Positions 35,926-49,212 of a DNA stretch of 64,000 nt are shown here, one piece after another. Made by a program: the position numbers and the translations under genes. This DNA comes from Rotaria sordida. Its lineage: Eukaryota; Rotifera; Eurotatoria; Philodinida; Philodinidae. The notes beneath the pieces are model-generated. The model had not been told where the DNA came from. It ran no database searches and saw only the letters and a program-made list of their open reading frames with translations. The stretch lies in assembly GCA_905250125.1 (NCBI GenBank), contig CAJNOL010000024.1, positions 238,091 to 302,090 on the forward strand. Reading direction: 5' to 3'. Numbering within the stretch: the first letter of the stretch is position 1; each line of letters begins with the position of its first letter.

Positions 35926-38900
35926 TCACAATCTAATGTCACTAATGGTTCTATCTACACTAGTTCTTCCACTTTGTTGTTCACCATTTGATATTGATGA
36001 TTCCATTGGTTCAATAACAATAGTTGGTAATTGTGAATTATTTGTATTTACTAAAGCTCGATCTTCATCAGAACTTCGAAAACTTAAACCTAATTTACCA
36101 ATTCTAAAACAATAAAAAAAAACACACAGAACAAATAACTATATGAATTTAATATTAAATAATAAACCTTTTTTTAATTCCTGAACTTCGTGATGATTTA
36201 TCATTGTTTGATGGTTTTTTTTCTGATGCTATTACTTCTTTATCTTTTGATTTAGCTATAGATTTCCATAGAAATGTTTTACCAACTTCTTCAGAAAAAT
36301 TCATAACATTTGCTAATTGATTATTCTTAAAAAATATAGTATGACAAAAGAAGAATTAAATTTCAATAATTAATACATACTTGAACAGTTTGTGTTGGAA
36401 CTTTCGATACTGTACTATCGTCAATACGAGGTTTTCCACTATCAAATGCTATTATTTCATTTGTCTAAAATATTCCTTTTTTTTTTATTGAAATGTCATC
36501 CAAGAATAGAGTTTCGAAAAACGTTTTCAATTTTTAAGTAGAATCCATCGGAACCGATGAATTCTACTTTTAAAAGAAATTTGATCATTAGATTTTCTCT
36601 GATAACAAACGTCTAACAAGATAATAAAAGCAAGATTTTAAACTAACCTTATTTATAATATCAATATTATCTGGTAGAATACTATTTCTTCTTTCTTCAA
36701 TTTCTTTTTTAACAACTTCTGGCATAACATCATCTAAATATTCAAGTTCACGTCGTGTAAATATATAATCCATTGCTTTTCTTGCTCCAACAAGAGCTAA
36801 AACCATAATAGGAAATAATATTGATATACTTTTTATTGATTTTATAATCCATAATAACGTTAAACAACTTAATTGAATTAATGTAAACATATGTACACGA
36901 CGTGTTCGAACATATCGAAGATAAACATAATCTGGTTGATATTTTTCAGGCATAAATATTAATAATATTCGAGAAATTAATTGAATTTCTTTCATAGATG
37001 ATATACCCATATAAAGAAAAACACCATAAAGTACAGGCATTGGTATAAGACCCAAAAATTTTGTTAAAAATACAGATAGACCAATAAATAGAAATACAAC
37101 AAAACCAGTTACACGTTGTTCTCGAACACCTAAAAATTTTGGTTTTTCTCCTGGTGCTGCTGTTTCTGATTCAAGTTTAAGTGCAATAACATGGTTAATT
37201 GAAAGTACTGTTGCAGCAACAAACCATGGAAGACCAAGTACAGAATTAAGTGCAATACAAAATAATACAATTAATAAATCAAGATGATAACCTAAACCTT
37301 TCTATAATAAAAAAAAAAGAAAATTTCATTTTTATTTTTTGAATTTTAAAAATTAATATCCTATTCAATTACTTTAAGTTTATTTTCTTTTCTATTTATA
37401 ATAACAGCTGTTATTTGTTGATCCATAAAAATAAGTATTGTTGCTAATAATGCAGGTAAAATTGCAGCAAACCACATATACATAGGATTGCTTCCAAATG
37501 GATTTATAATCCATCCACGATTTTCTTTTGTTGTTGCAAATTTTCTTGGTACACTTAATTTTGGTGTATCAAGACCAATAAGATAATCAATTAAAACATT
37601 AATAAATATTGCTAAAACAACACCAAAATCGCTTACTTTTGAACGAATCTAAATTTAATAACAAAAAAAAAAAAAGAAAATTCGAATTTTTAAAATAAAT
37701 TTAATACGAACATTCATTGGTAAAAATCGACTAAATTTAAAATTTTTTAATGTATATGCTAAAACAAATGTTGATACAAAAAGAATAATTGAAAAGAAAA
37801 ATACATCAGGAATATAAGTTTTATCATTTAAATTTTTACAATCTATACCAATAAATTGATATGATTGAGTTTTATAACAATCCTAAATATACAAAAAAAA
37901 TAATTCATTTTAATATAAAAATATATTTTATTATTTTATTTATACATTTATTGTCATAGAAAAATTCCAATTTCTTGTTTTATTCGATATTAAACATGAA
38001 CAATTTGATGGTAAAATTTTATTTGTATGTAATCGAACAGCTCGATGACGATTGATTTCAATCATTTTATCAAATGCTTCATAGATAAAAATAATACCAA
38101 TAAGAGCAGCAAAACTTTCCTCTACAAAATAAAAGTATTTTGAATTAAAATTAAATCTATCAACAAGTCTTAATTTTCGAGAATAATTCAATTGAAATCT
38201 TTTATTTATTAGATTTTGATTAGCCAATGTCAAAATAGAAATTTTTTTTCCTTTACGGACATATTCTCTTTATGTTGATTGAAGAGATATACATATATGT
38301 CAGCATAAGTCGTTTACAACTAAATCAACACAAAATGTCACATCAACGTACTGCTAAAAATAATAAAGTATTCGATTCTTTGGTATTATACATCAAAAAA
38401 AGAAAATTGTTAGCATAATGCCTATAGGATTAAAATGCGAAACATGATGAAGTTGCCGCTGTTAATCACAGGAAGATTATTTTATTCTATCTATTTTGAG
38501 ACACATTTCTTCATCATCATTTTTATTTTATCCTCCAAGAAAATAATAAGAAAGTAGTGCATATAGTATAATGAGATATTATTTATATATACAATCTTCT
38601 ATTGCATATTAATAATGTCTGTCACGATCTATGGCATGGGAGCAATGGGGGATGTTGTTAAGTTGTCTGTCAATGATACAAATTTCTGCCCTATATAGTT
38701 CATATTTCTTTTAGATTGTATTCCATATCAATCATAGGCAATAAAGGATAACACTAAGCTTCTTTTTCGGTCTCATAATTATGAAATTTACGGAATTGTT
38801 CCGCCCGCGAAGGACAAAGGTTGTTCTTATCTCTTAGAAAATATTTGTGTTTTTAATCTAAGTAAAGTTGAAAATTTTCCTTGTGTTCTATTATATTGAA

Positions 38901-41900
38901 AATATGTTATCTCTTTGTTTAATATTAACTACTTCGAGTCAATAGTGAAAATTCACGAAAAACAAAAATAACGTTTTTCTTTTTAATTTCAAATAAACGA
39001 ACCAGTAAATCGTGTTATATATTTCACAAGATAACTTGCATCAGTAACAACCATAATTAATAGAATAAGTGCTGTCCATAAACCAATCCAACAACGAAAA
39101 TTCATATAATCATATCCATAATTACTACAAAATAAATATTTCTTAATCAAAAAAAAAATTTTTTCTTCAATAAAATAAATTTCTTTACGTGCAAAAATGA
39201 TTAACAATAGTTTCAAAAACTAGTACAGGACCAGTACTACCTAAAATTGTTAATGGTTGACCAGCAAATAAATGATATAAACAACCACAAATTGCACCTG
39301 ATAGAAGACTTTCAATTGCAGCCTTAAAATATTAATAAATAAAAAGAAAACTGATAATGCTTTCTTGATGATTTTTTTATTATTCATTATAATACCATAT
39401 TATTATCAGTTGCTGCACTTAAAAGACCACCAAATGTAATTATTGGTGATAAACAAGCAAAATAGAGAAATATTATTGCCGCAACAGATTGAAATGATAT
39501 AGCATCAGTAAAATCTGACCAATAAAATTTTGATTTACGTTTTATATCATTAATAAGACCTCCACAAAATCTAATAAAAAAACAACAAAAACAAAAACAA
39601 AAATTTGATTTAAACAGATTAATCATTTTGCATACCTTCCTGTTCTTGTTAATGATGGATCTAATTCATGTTCATGATGTTCCGGTTCAGCTGTTTGTGG
39701 TATACCATTTATTTTATTTCTATCAAGTCGATCTTCCTATAATATTCAATAATTTCAATTTTATAATTGAATCAATATAACGGAATTGCCCTCTTCATAT
39801 TTTTAAAATTTTGTTTTGTATTATTCACTTAATTGAAATACATTCTTTTCTAGATATCAAAAAACAGCACACTTCAAATTCTGTATAAAATGATACACTT
39901 TATTTAATAAATAAAGTTTTCTTCAAGTTTTTTCGATCAAACATAATCGTAAAATAAAATTGAGTACAGACTAGAGCCCATCGGGTTCAGGGGATCAACC
40001 CGACGGGTTTCAGTATAGACTGTAAATTTTTTTTTTTTGACAGAAAATTGTATCAATATTGTCTTTGTTGTTGTTGTGTAATCTGATTAGATATCATTTA
40101 GATGAATTTATTGGTGAATAGTTCTTCGGAATAATAGTCAACATACCATGTTTGACTCTGATGTTGGATCGTTCCGCTCATATGTTCAATGGTTCCCTAG
40201 CATTTTGTTGTCACATTTAAGTGCAGTTGGAAGTGTCTTTGATGTATCTTTCCGCATTCATTGCTTTGTCTTTCTAAATCATTGGCATTATTAACTTTCG
40301 ATCATATATATATTTAATCACGCTATCACTTTTTAGTAGAAATTTTGTTGTCTCATAAACACTACGTAACTTTTCATCACTAGAAAGCTAATTTTTGATA
40401 TCATCTTTAGTTGAATTGTGTTGTAACACCCAAATTTGCAAACTTAATCTTCTTGTGTTTTTGGTTGTTTGATTTTCTTGTATAGAAAGATCTTTATGCA
40501 GTATCCATTGTTCTTGAAATATTCATTTCCGCAGTCAACCATCTTCTTGACATCCGTCTCTTCTGAGTTCGACATCATATAGCCTTTGAGATTTTGGCTT
40601 TCGTTCGAGCCATGCGTAGACGACTGGGAGAATGTGACAAAGTGATAGCGCTAATAGTGTTGACTATTTGAATCTACAATTTAATTGTTCGTAATAAACT
40701 TATTCCATCAAAATCATTCTAAATTTTTATTGATCCATCTGCCACTTTCATATTTACAGCGGTTTTCATATCTTTTATTTTCATCTTTCTCAAATATGCC
40801 TAAAATAAGTTTCGAATCCAATCATATATATATATATATATCTTTGTAGAGAATTTTCAAGCGTTATCTTTTAATAAAGGAAAGTGCTTCAATCAAGAAG
40901 ATAATATTTCAATAAAAATATGAAGTGGGCAATTCTTTTATGGGTCATCTGATATTTTTATCTTACTTTATTTGGTACACTTTTAGGTGGTTCAATACGT
41001 GTTGTAGGATCCCATTCACCCGGTGGTAAAACTGTAACATGATCAAGAAAATCATCAATACCTATAGATATACAGAATCATTTTTAATAATATCTTTTTT
41101 TTTTTCTTCAAATAATTTCACCTGCAAGTAAATCTTGTCGATTTCGAGCTCGATAAGCAACATCATGAAAAATCTATTGAAATAAACTAAATTGTTTGAA
41201 TTTTTTTTGTTTTTTATATTTTCAAATATATACTTCATCAGACATTAATGTTGCTATAGAACGTCCTATTTCATGATAACGATAATGTTCACTAGATGGT
41301 CCAATTAAAACAAAAAGAAAACGTGTTGGTAATGGTACTTCAATAAGATCTGGTATTGTAACACCTTTTGATAGACGAACAAATGCATAGACAGGTGTTT
41401 GAAGAAAATCTACAGCGCCAACTAAAACATTTGTTGCTTCAGCATTTGGTGGAACTTTTTTCATAAATGATAAATTAATCTATAAAATCAGAACAAAGAA
41501 AAAAAAATAAACATAAGATTATATCATTTTTTTTTCTTACTTTAACACGTGATTCATTTGCTGAAAAACTAGTTCCTAATTCATCATTTTCACCCATACG
41601 AATTTTTGATTGATCACCAACACTAACTAAATAAATAAGTATGCTATTAGATTTGAAAAATAAAATGATTAGAATACTTTTCTATCTATTGAATATATGA
41701 GCAAAATTATTCGTTAGTAACATGACATGTGTATCTCGTAGAGATGAGTTATCAGAAAAAAAAAACTACTATTAGCAATAGGATACAAAACAAAAGATAT
41801 TTGACTTTTATTTCATGAATTTTAATTATAAAAAACCACCTCCGAATTGAAGCAAAAATAGATAGTACATTCTGTGAACAACTCCTTAGATTACAAAATC

Positions 41901-43670
41901 TCTATTCAAAGTTTTAACCTAGATCTTCAAAACAAAACAAAAAAACAAAATCGATTTACTTTTTGTTACTGACATGACAAAGTACGAATTAAAATCTGAA
42001 TAAAATAACTATTTATTTTAGTAAACAATTTACAGGTCAAAGCACTTTAATTTATTCAGTCATATGTGTATGGCCACCTTGTTTTGAATAACATATTATT
42101 GAAGAAAAAAAAACTGCTATTTTTTAAGTAGGTAGTGCGTCATAAGAGGAAATCCTCATGCGTCATATCCATCCTTAGTATATCATTATAAAAATGTTAA
42201 TTTTATAACATCTTTTTCTTTCTAATTCTTTATAATAAAGCGATTCATCATGTTCTATCTGAACGGTTGTTTGTGTACGGTTCGAACATTTTTTTAATTA
42301 AATTTTGAAAAGTAGGTTATTATACTAAACTTGCTTTTAGACATAAATAAATAAAAATATACGTCAAAGGAAATGTTCCGGAAAATTATCTCTTCTTACT
42401 ATCATTAAATATTTATTTATTTATTATAGTCTTACGTCTATTGGTTAATGTTAGATTATGATTGAGTGTTCCAGGAGGTGTTGTTGATGGCATTTGATCA
42501 ACACTTGACATAGTAACATCTTTTTGTGAACGAATTCGTGTTAATTCAGCTAATGAACGTGTAAATGGTAATGGTTTTCTAATTTCTTGTGTATGTAAAT
42601 GTCGATGAAATTCTTTTTCATGCTTCAATTAAAAACGACATACACAAAAATAGTTTCATTTTTATTCAAAAAAAAAAAATCCAAACCTGATGTATATGTT
42701 TAAGTAAAAGAGCATTACGTGTAACGCAACGTTTTTCAGGTGATAATGATTTATTAGAAATCATACTATCAAGAATCATATCTATATTTTAAAAATCAAA
42801 ATAGAGATTGAAAATAAGAAAAAAAAAATGAATATACAAACAACTAACCAATGATTGTAGGAAATTGATCAGCTTGCATATCAAGAATAACACTTCCATT
42901 TAAAATACAATTTCGTAATTCAAGTAATGAATGTAATGATAATGTAGCAACATGTGGTTTACTCCATCGACCACCACTTTCAACATCTTCTTCAAATTTA
43001 ACCCATCTAAAAAAATGAAAGAATAGGTTTGTTTTTTTTGTTTAGTTAAAATACAATTTACCTTGCTGTTTCTTTCCAACCTTGATCAATAGATTCACCT
43101 GATTCATTTATTTTTTCACCCTCACATCTTAATTCATTAAGTTCAATAAATAAATCATGTGGTTTATGTTCTTCATCATCATCATCTTGATCTTCATCAC
43201 CAAGTAAAAATTGTATACGTGCACTTGGATCGTCTATTTATATGTATATATATATACAGTTTACATCTTGGTTTTTTTTATCGAAAGAAATGAAAACTTT
43301 TTTTTACCAATTTCATATGATTCATCAGTCTCGCTGCTTGGAGCTAATTTAGATGTCACATTGCTTGGTTCTCCTAATTGTTGTGAACGACGATGACGTT
43401 TTCTATGTCTTTCTACTGGATTATATGTTGTTAAGCTAGGTTGATGATAAATTGATTTATGTCGATCTAATAAAAACCAAAGCAAAAAGGAAAAACAAAT
43501 AAATTTTTCATATAAAACCAATTACCATTATCAGGTAATACTGGACGTGCTTCATTTCGTCGAAAATCCGAAATAGGAATGTATGATGTTGATGTATTAT
43601 CAATATTTGATTGGTTTTCATCAGGTGATAATGATGAATAAGTTGGAAGTCCATCAAATGGATCCTTCAT
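35926..43670 (-). CDS. SLC4-family Na+-coupled bicarbonate transporter
   Basis: This is a plasma-membrane bicarbonate transporter of the NBC/NDCBE branch (SLC4A4-A10 type), which moves HCO3-/CO3 2- with Na+ for pH control. Twenty-one exons close in frame to 1207 residues: 43670-43526, 43466-43308, 43233-43062, 43006-42849, 42781-42687, 42622-42436, 41626-41541, 41479-41234, 41173-41122, 41061-40967, 39736-39636, 39570-39396, 39322-39189, 39124-39003, 38121-37946, 37882-37712, 37648-37373, 37301-36648, 36464-36381, 36325-36168, 36103-35926. The cytosolic domain shows [31 protein letters not shown] and [16 protein letters not shown]. The membrane domain shows [75 protein letters not shown] and [15 protein letters not shown] [14 protein letters not shown]. 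Electroneutral and electrogenic subtypes cannot be separated by eye. Two introns use GTTCGT donors. An upstream coding exon is likely (see 45510-45539). Confidence 0.95.
38400..38520. repeat. Dispersed repeat, copy 2 (partner at 26025-26135)
   Basis: This is the reverse-complement relative of 26025-26135, sharing TAGGATTAAAATG, TAATCACAG and TCTATCTATTTTGAGACACA. It lies in the 880-base SLC4 intron (38122-39002). Confidence 0.65.
39737..40966 (-). other. Long SLC4 intron with GC-rich palindrome
   Basis: This 1.23-kb intron has no coding frame of note. At 39977-40007 CCCATCGGGTT faces AACCCGACGGG across a nine-base spacer, a short GC-rich palindrome that stands out in AT-rich DNA and recalls the CCCGAACCCG-type sequence near 4240 and 59050. 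Confidence 0.5.
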
Positions 43671-43673
43671 ATT

Positions 43674-46600
43674 CTAATAAACTTATTTTCTATTTATAGA
43701 AAATTCTGAAAAACCAGTCAAAGAAGTCTATGATGACTTGTCAAAAGAGTGAAAAATAAGCTCTACATAAGCATGTGCAAATCATTTAGTTAAGTGCCTA
43801 GTGCATGTAACTATCAACGAAGACTAATCTTAACCGAAAGAAAAAAAAAAAAGGAAAAAAAAAAAAGAGACGAGCTATAGATGTTATATAGAAAATAGTC
43901 TGGGGAGTTGACGATAGAAGAAAAAATGGAAATATCGAATGATATATAGACAGACATATTTTCTGGTCTTATTTTTTCTTGCGTCGATATCAAACGTATT
44001 TTTCTTTGGTTCTTACAAAAAAATATTTTGTTTCTATTCAAGACAATTTTTCCGACGAAACGAGCTATGCTCGAGAACGATTGTCGATTATATGTTAGTG
44101 AAAAAAAAGAAAAGAAAAAAAAAAAAAAAAAAAAGAAGAAAATGTCTGGTGTGTTTTGTTTAACAAAAGGTCATAGAATAACCTTGGAATTAGATAGATG
44201 AATAAAAACGAAATATTCACTACCTGTAAAATATCTTATCAACATAAATATATTACATTTCATTAATAATCAAATCAATAAGATATTTGTTTATGATATA
44301 GTAAAAAAAGAACAGTAATTGTCAAATGAGTATGTTTAAACGACAGAATATAAATCTCATTTTCTCTATTAGTTCCTTTGATTTGCATTTGTAATGAGCA
44401 TCAACAGAGAATAAGAAAACAAAACTATTTAAGAAATTTATGTCAAAATATAAACAAAATCAAATATTATGAATATTTTTCATGAATTGGTTATTATGTT
44501 ATAAGATAGAAAACTAACTTTTTCTTTTTTTTTTTTACCAAATCTTATCAATCGAACAAATCTTTTTGCATTTAACGTTGCATGAAGAATATTTGATATG
44601 TTCGTGCTATCTTCTATATTCAGTTTAGATCATCATATTTTACACTAATGATGATCCTCTTTTTTTTCCTTGCTTTTGCAGTATATAAAAAAAAAAAAAA
44701 AAGAAAAGACGACATGATCAACAGCATAAAAAATCAATGTTATATTGCAGTCTATTTTGTCTTTTTTCCTGACAACTTGTCGCTCTATTGATAATAACAT
44801 TAGCTCGTAGAATTGGTATACAAGAAGACTCGAAATCTAATTATCTAACTCACACTATCAATAGTTCCTGTGTTGAATGTTTACTTGAATAAACGAAGAA
44901 AAATTAGATATGACATCACTAAGACTTAGTCGGTTTCTTTTTTTTTTAGCTTATATCACTGCGAAAAAAAATGTACGCAAAATCTATACGATTAATAAAA
45001 CTTATTAAGTAAAAAAAAATCTAAATATGAAATATGTTAACTAATCTATTCAAATAAGAAAAAAAGAAATTTTATGAATACTTGTTAGAAATACAAAAAA
45101 AAAAAAGAATAGTAACTTCTATATTCATTAAAATATAACAAGAATAAACTACTTATAATCGGACATAATTGATACTTTTTCTTTTCAAAAGAAACAAAAA
45201 GTCTTGATTAAATCATAAGATGTTTGTATACCGTGTTAGGTGGTTGTTTTTTCTTCTTCTCCTTCTCAACTTTACTTCATTGTTAATATTTACGAACATA
45301 CTTGCATCTAAATTTATTTCTATCGTAATAGATATGTTAATAAATTATGATTTTCAAACAGACAATAAAGCAAAAATGTCATTATCAAGTATGACACATA
45401 AGATCTGATGAAAAGAAAAATGACTTCCTTTATTTTTCTGAACTAGTCTTCATAAGAAGAAAAAAAAAAAAAAGAAAAATGAAAATAACAAGAATTTTTT
45501 TTATCTTACATGCGATGACTTCCCTGTTTCATTGCTCATATTTCGACTTTTTTCTTCATGAGTATCATTAGTATAATTATCAAATGTGTATTGTTTCGAT
45601 TCGATTCAAGTATTCATATTTATTTCTATTATTGGATTCATTTCCTTCGCTATGAAATATATCAAGAATAATAATAAAAAATCCATCTTATAATAGTAAA
45701 CGATGACGCCTACATTAGGTTGATAGAAGTAAAAGCACGAAAGAAAATCCAGATCCTTATAAGCTTTTTTTTTCTTCTTCTTTTTCTACCCTATTATTAT
45801 ATTTTGTTCTATGTAAAGATCAAGTCACGACAAGAACATTACTATTTGTAAGAAAACATGGGTATCTATGACAATGTTTTTTTTTTCTTTCCGAATAAAT
45901 GAAAAATTAAGTTAGCAGATATTTTTTATCTCTTCCTGCTAGTCTGTTTGTCTATCACATGTAACATTTTTAATAATCCATAGAGGTTTTGTATACACGT
46001 CATGTGATCTTTTCCTTTTTGTCAACTAATTTAGAATAGTAGAAAATATTTCAACATTTTATACATAACTCTAAGGTTGAAATGTCGCCAGAAATTTGTT
46101 GGATAGTTTTTGGTAGATACAACGTGAAAATTGGACTGGTCTAGTTCATTCTATCTTCCTCTCTAGAGACCTATGCTTTTAGGATGAAATTTTTACATAA
46201 GATTGTTGGAAATTTAAATTAGTGATGCATCAATTTCTGATTTTTAGACAATAAAGATCGCAATACTATCGATATTTAAAACCGCCGATTTCTACCAATT
46301 TTTCGAGAAATCAAAACTAGCTAAATCTCACGCGAAGAATTAATCGGAATAATCAGTAGTTCTAAGTACCGTAAATAAGTAATCTTATACATTTCAACAT
46401 TATCTTAACAGTATTTATAGTTGAATGAATTATAATTTATATATTTTTGATTTTGAATTTTTGTCAGATAATAGAGAAATATGTTTCTTTCTTCCAAATA
46501 ATCTAGTACTGATCTTGTCAAATACAAATGAAATATAATTTCAGATTATATGAAAAACAAATTAGACATGAACGCAATTATCGTTCTTTTGTCTCAATCT

Positions 46601-47535
46601 CAAATGACCTAAATTTTGTTTTTACGTATAAAAAGCTTGAAAGAAAATATCAAAACAAATAATACTGAACAATTCTTGAACAGTTTCCAACGTATGATAT
46701 CAATATGATAATCAAACAATATTTATTTGTATTTAATATTTTATTTTAAAAATTCATGACAATGAAGTAGATGAATTGTAAAAAGGTCAACAAGAAAAGA
46801 TGATTTGCTTGTTCCAACTAACATAGAAAATCATTGAGACTTATTTCATTTTGATCAAATAACAATCGAAGTGAATGAATTCGTTATTTGAAGAGCAACA
46901 ATTTTTTTTTGTTCTTATTTTTATCCGTCGTTATCTTCAGCATTCATTAGCTAATGAGGGAACGTTTTCAACTTAAAAATCGATTACAAAATCCCAAAAG
47001 GATAATAGGTCCTAAAAATGTCAGCTCAAAAGAATGTTCACTTCACGAGATATTGAATTCCCTAAAAATCACTCATATTCCGCGAAAGATTCAACAATCT
47101 CATGTACTTTTGGAATTCAATATTTTCAGGCCAAAATATCATCATTTGATTCTTTCGTATATATCGTGCTAATGACTAAAATTTCAGTGAAACGTTCATA
47201 ACTCTGTAGAGAATACCTAGATAACTGTTATCCTCTTGCGGCTTTTAATACCTCATTCGGACTTACCTTATGCGTTGAGTCTGAACTCAAAAGCGATTTT
47301 CAAGTTGGGACAGTTTTCTTTGTAAATGGTAATAGAATGAGAGAACATCTTTCAAAATTTGATTTTCGAGCTTTTCTATAGCAATTCTAACTTTTTCCTT
47401 GAGAACATATCGAAATTTAATTACAAGCATTCTTCTATTTGACAACACTTATCATTGAAATTTATCAATTTTATATTTAGACTGGAATTACAATCAATAT
47501 TTATTTAGAAGTAATACAAACACAAAAATATTCTA
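43674..47535. other. Probable SLC4 first intron and upstream intergenic DNA
   Basis: Apart from the candidate exon at 45510-45539 no gene is recognised. Poly-A/T-rich runs occur near 43845, 44105, 44690 and 45455. A 72-codon frame at 46954-47172 is unrecognised; the sequence around 47280-47302 shares about 20 bases (ACTCAAAAGCGATTT core) with 61514-61540 in the PSMD7 intron and may be repeat-derived. Confidence 0.5.
45510..45539 (-). CDS. Candidate upstream coding exon of the SLC4 gene
   Basis: A ten-codon exon, MSNETGKSSH, ends at a good donor (GTAAGAT) and would join in phase 0 to an acceptor at 43673 (TTTATTAG before AATATGAAG), giving MSNETGKSSHNMKDPF. The intron would be 1.84 kb (43674-45509). 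An in-frame stop lies upstream of this ATG, which supports it as the start. The simpler start at 43670 remains possible. Confidence 0.45.
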
Positions 47536-49212
47536 TTAAGATTCAGTATAATAATGAAAAATTTTTTCATGTGTTTCTGTATCAAATTTTGGTATAAAGT
47601 CAATATTTATAATTTCAGCTAGACCTTCATTTGCTTTTGGTGCTTCATAATTTTTCTTATACACATTATAGCCAACATCTATAATAAGAAAAAAAAGAAA
47701 ATTTTTCTCTTGAATTATTTTTTTTTGGTTTGTGTAACATACCAGGTATTCGACGAACTTCACCAGATGTTTGATGAACACGAACATAATTTAAATGATG
47801 ACATAATTCAATAGGTGTATTAAGAACAAAACAACGACAAGGAATTTTATGTGATTCAGCTAGAGCAATATATTCTGATCGAGAAGCTGCAGCTGGATTT
47901 GTATTATCGATAACGACACTTTGACCACTATCTAAAGCTTCTTTTGCTGCCTAAATAAAACAAAAAAAAAAATTAAATAAAAGATTTATATAAATATAAA
48001 CATCGTACTTTGAGACATTTTGCAGGTGTTTGAAGTTTATCACGATTGATTATCTCATAATTATAAGGTTGAAAATATCGACGAGAAAATGTACTTTTTC
48101 CTAAAAGATTTATAATAGGGAACAGAAACGATTTTTATTTTTATTTAAACAAACCTGATGCAGGTGGTCCTTGTAAAATAACAACTTCTTGTGTCTAGAA
48201 AAATACTAAGATTAGCAAAAAAAAAAAACTTTTTATTATTTATAAAATTTACCGATTTATGATAAGTTTTTGTTTCATTTGTTGTTTTTCCATTGGATAA
48301 TTTATTAATATATTCACTTGGATTAATTGAACCCCATTCGAATTTAGTAGTTGGTGCTTCATCAAGAAAACATTCTTCAGGTGTTTTAAAAGCTAAAATT
48401 TTCTCCCGTATATGACCAAAAAAAAAAAGAATCATTTAATTTAAACTTACTTAAACCAATATTATGAGCAAATTTTCTATCAGCACATGAAAAATCTTTT
48501 TTCTTTCCTGCTGTCCAATTATTTATTCGACCAGCAGCATCACCACAATAAAAACTATTTTTCTTGTCAATCTATTTTAAAAGAAAAATTTTCATTCAAA
48601 TATAAGAAACTAATTAAAATTTTCTATAACTTACTTCAACATTTTGATTACAATTTTCAACAAAAAAATCATACATTGATGTAGCTGGTTTTCGAAAATG
48701 ATTTTCACCAGTTGCAATAAATACATAAATAGGTGCATTAGTTTCTTCAATTAATTTTTCACATTTACGTTTTATATCATCTAATTTTGTATGATGTTTT
48801 TCAATACCACCTTGATTTGTAAATATTATTAAACGATAACCATCTTTATGAAGTTCGGCAAGTTTTTTTGGAACTGTTTCATGCCACCATATCCAATCTG
48901 CATGATCTATAAGACGAAAAAGAAAAATAAAGTATTTTATAAAGAATTTTTTGTTTCGTTTTAAATACTTTTAGCAAATTTAGCTCCAGATTTAACACTA
49001 ATTAATGTTGAATCCATATCAAATGAAGCAATTTTTGAACAACCAGGTAATGTATCACCATAGAGATAAACTAATGGAACAAAACCTTTGGATAACGGTT
49101 CACCATGTTCATACCATTTTAAATTAAAAAGATTCGTTTCACCTTTAGCACGTTTGATTTCATGTTCAGCTGTTGTAGCAGCTTTACGTTTTGTTGCTGT
49201 ACGTTTGGACAT
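47536..49212 (-). CDS. PNKP: Polynucleotide kinase 3'-phosphatase
   Basis: This is a nuclear DNA-end repair enzyme that removes 3'-phosphates and phosphorylates 5'-hydroxyls at strand breaks. Eight exons (49212-48969, 48906-48635, 48571-48451, 48392-48253, 48194-48155, 48100-48009, 47950-47743, 47678-47536) give 419 residues. The start MSKRTATKRKAATTAEHEIK looks like a nuclear localisation signal. The HAD phosphatase motif is ASFDMDSTLI (D65, D67), followed by YRLIIFTNQGG. The kinase P-loop GPPASGKST spans an exon join at about residue 270, and SVVIDNTNPAA supplies the second kinase motif. The N-terminal FHA domain that recruits vertebrate PNKP to XRCC1/XRCC4 is absent; the protein goes straight from the basic tail to the phosphatase, as in fission yeast Pnk1. 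A start at 49275 is open but less likely. Confidence 0.95.
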
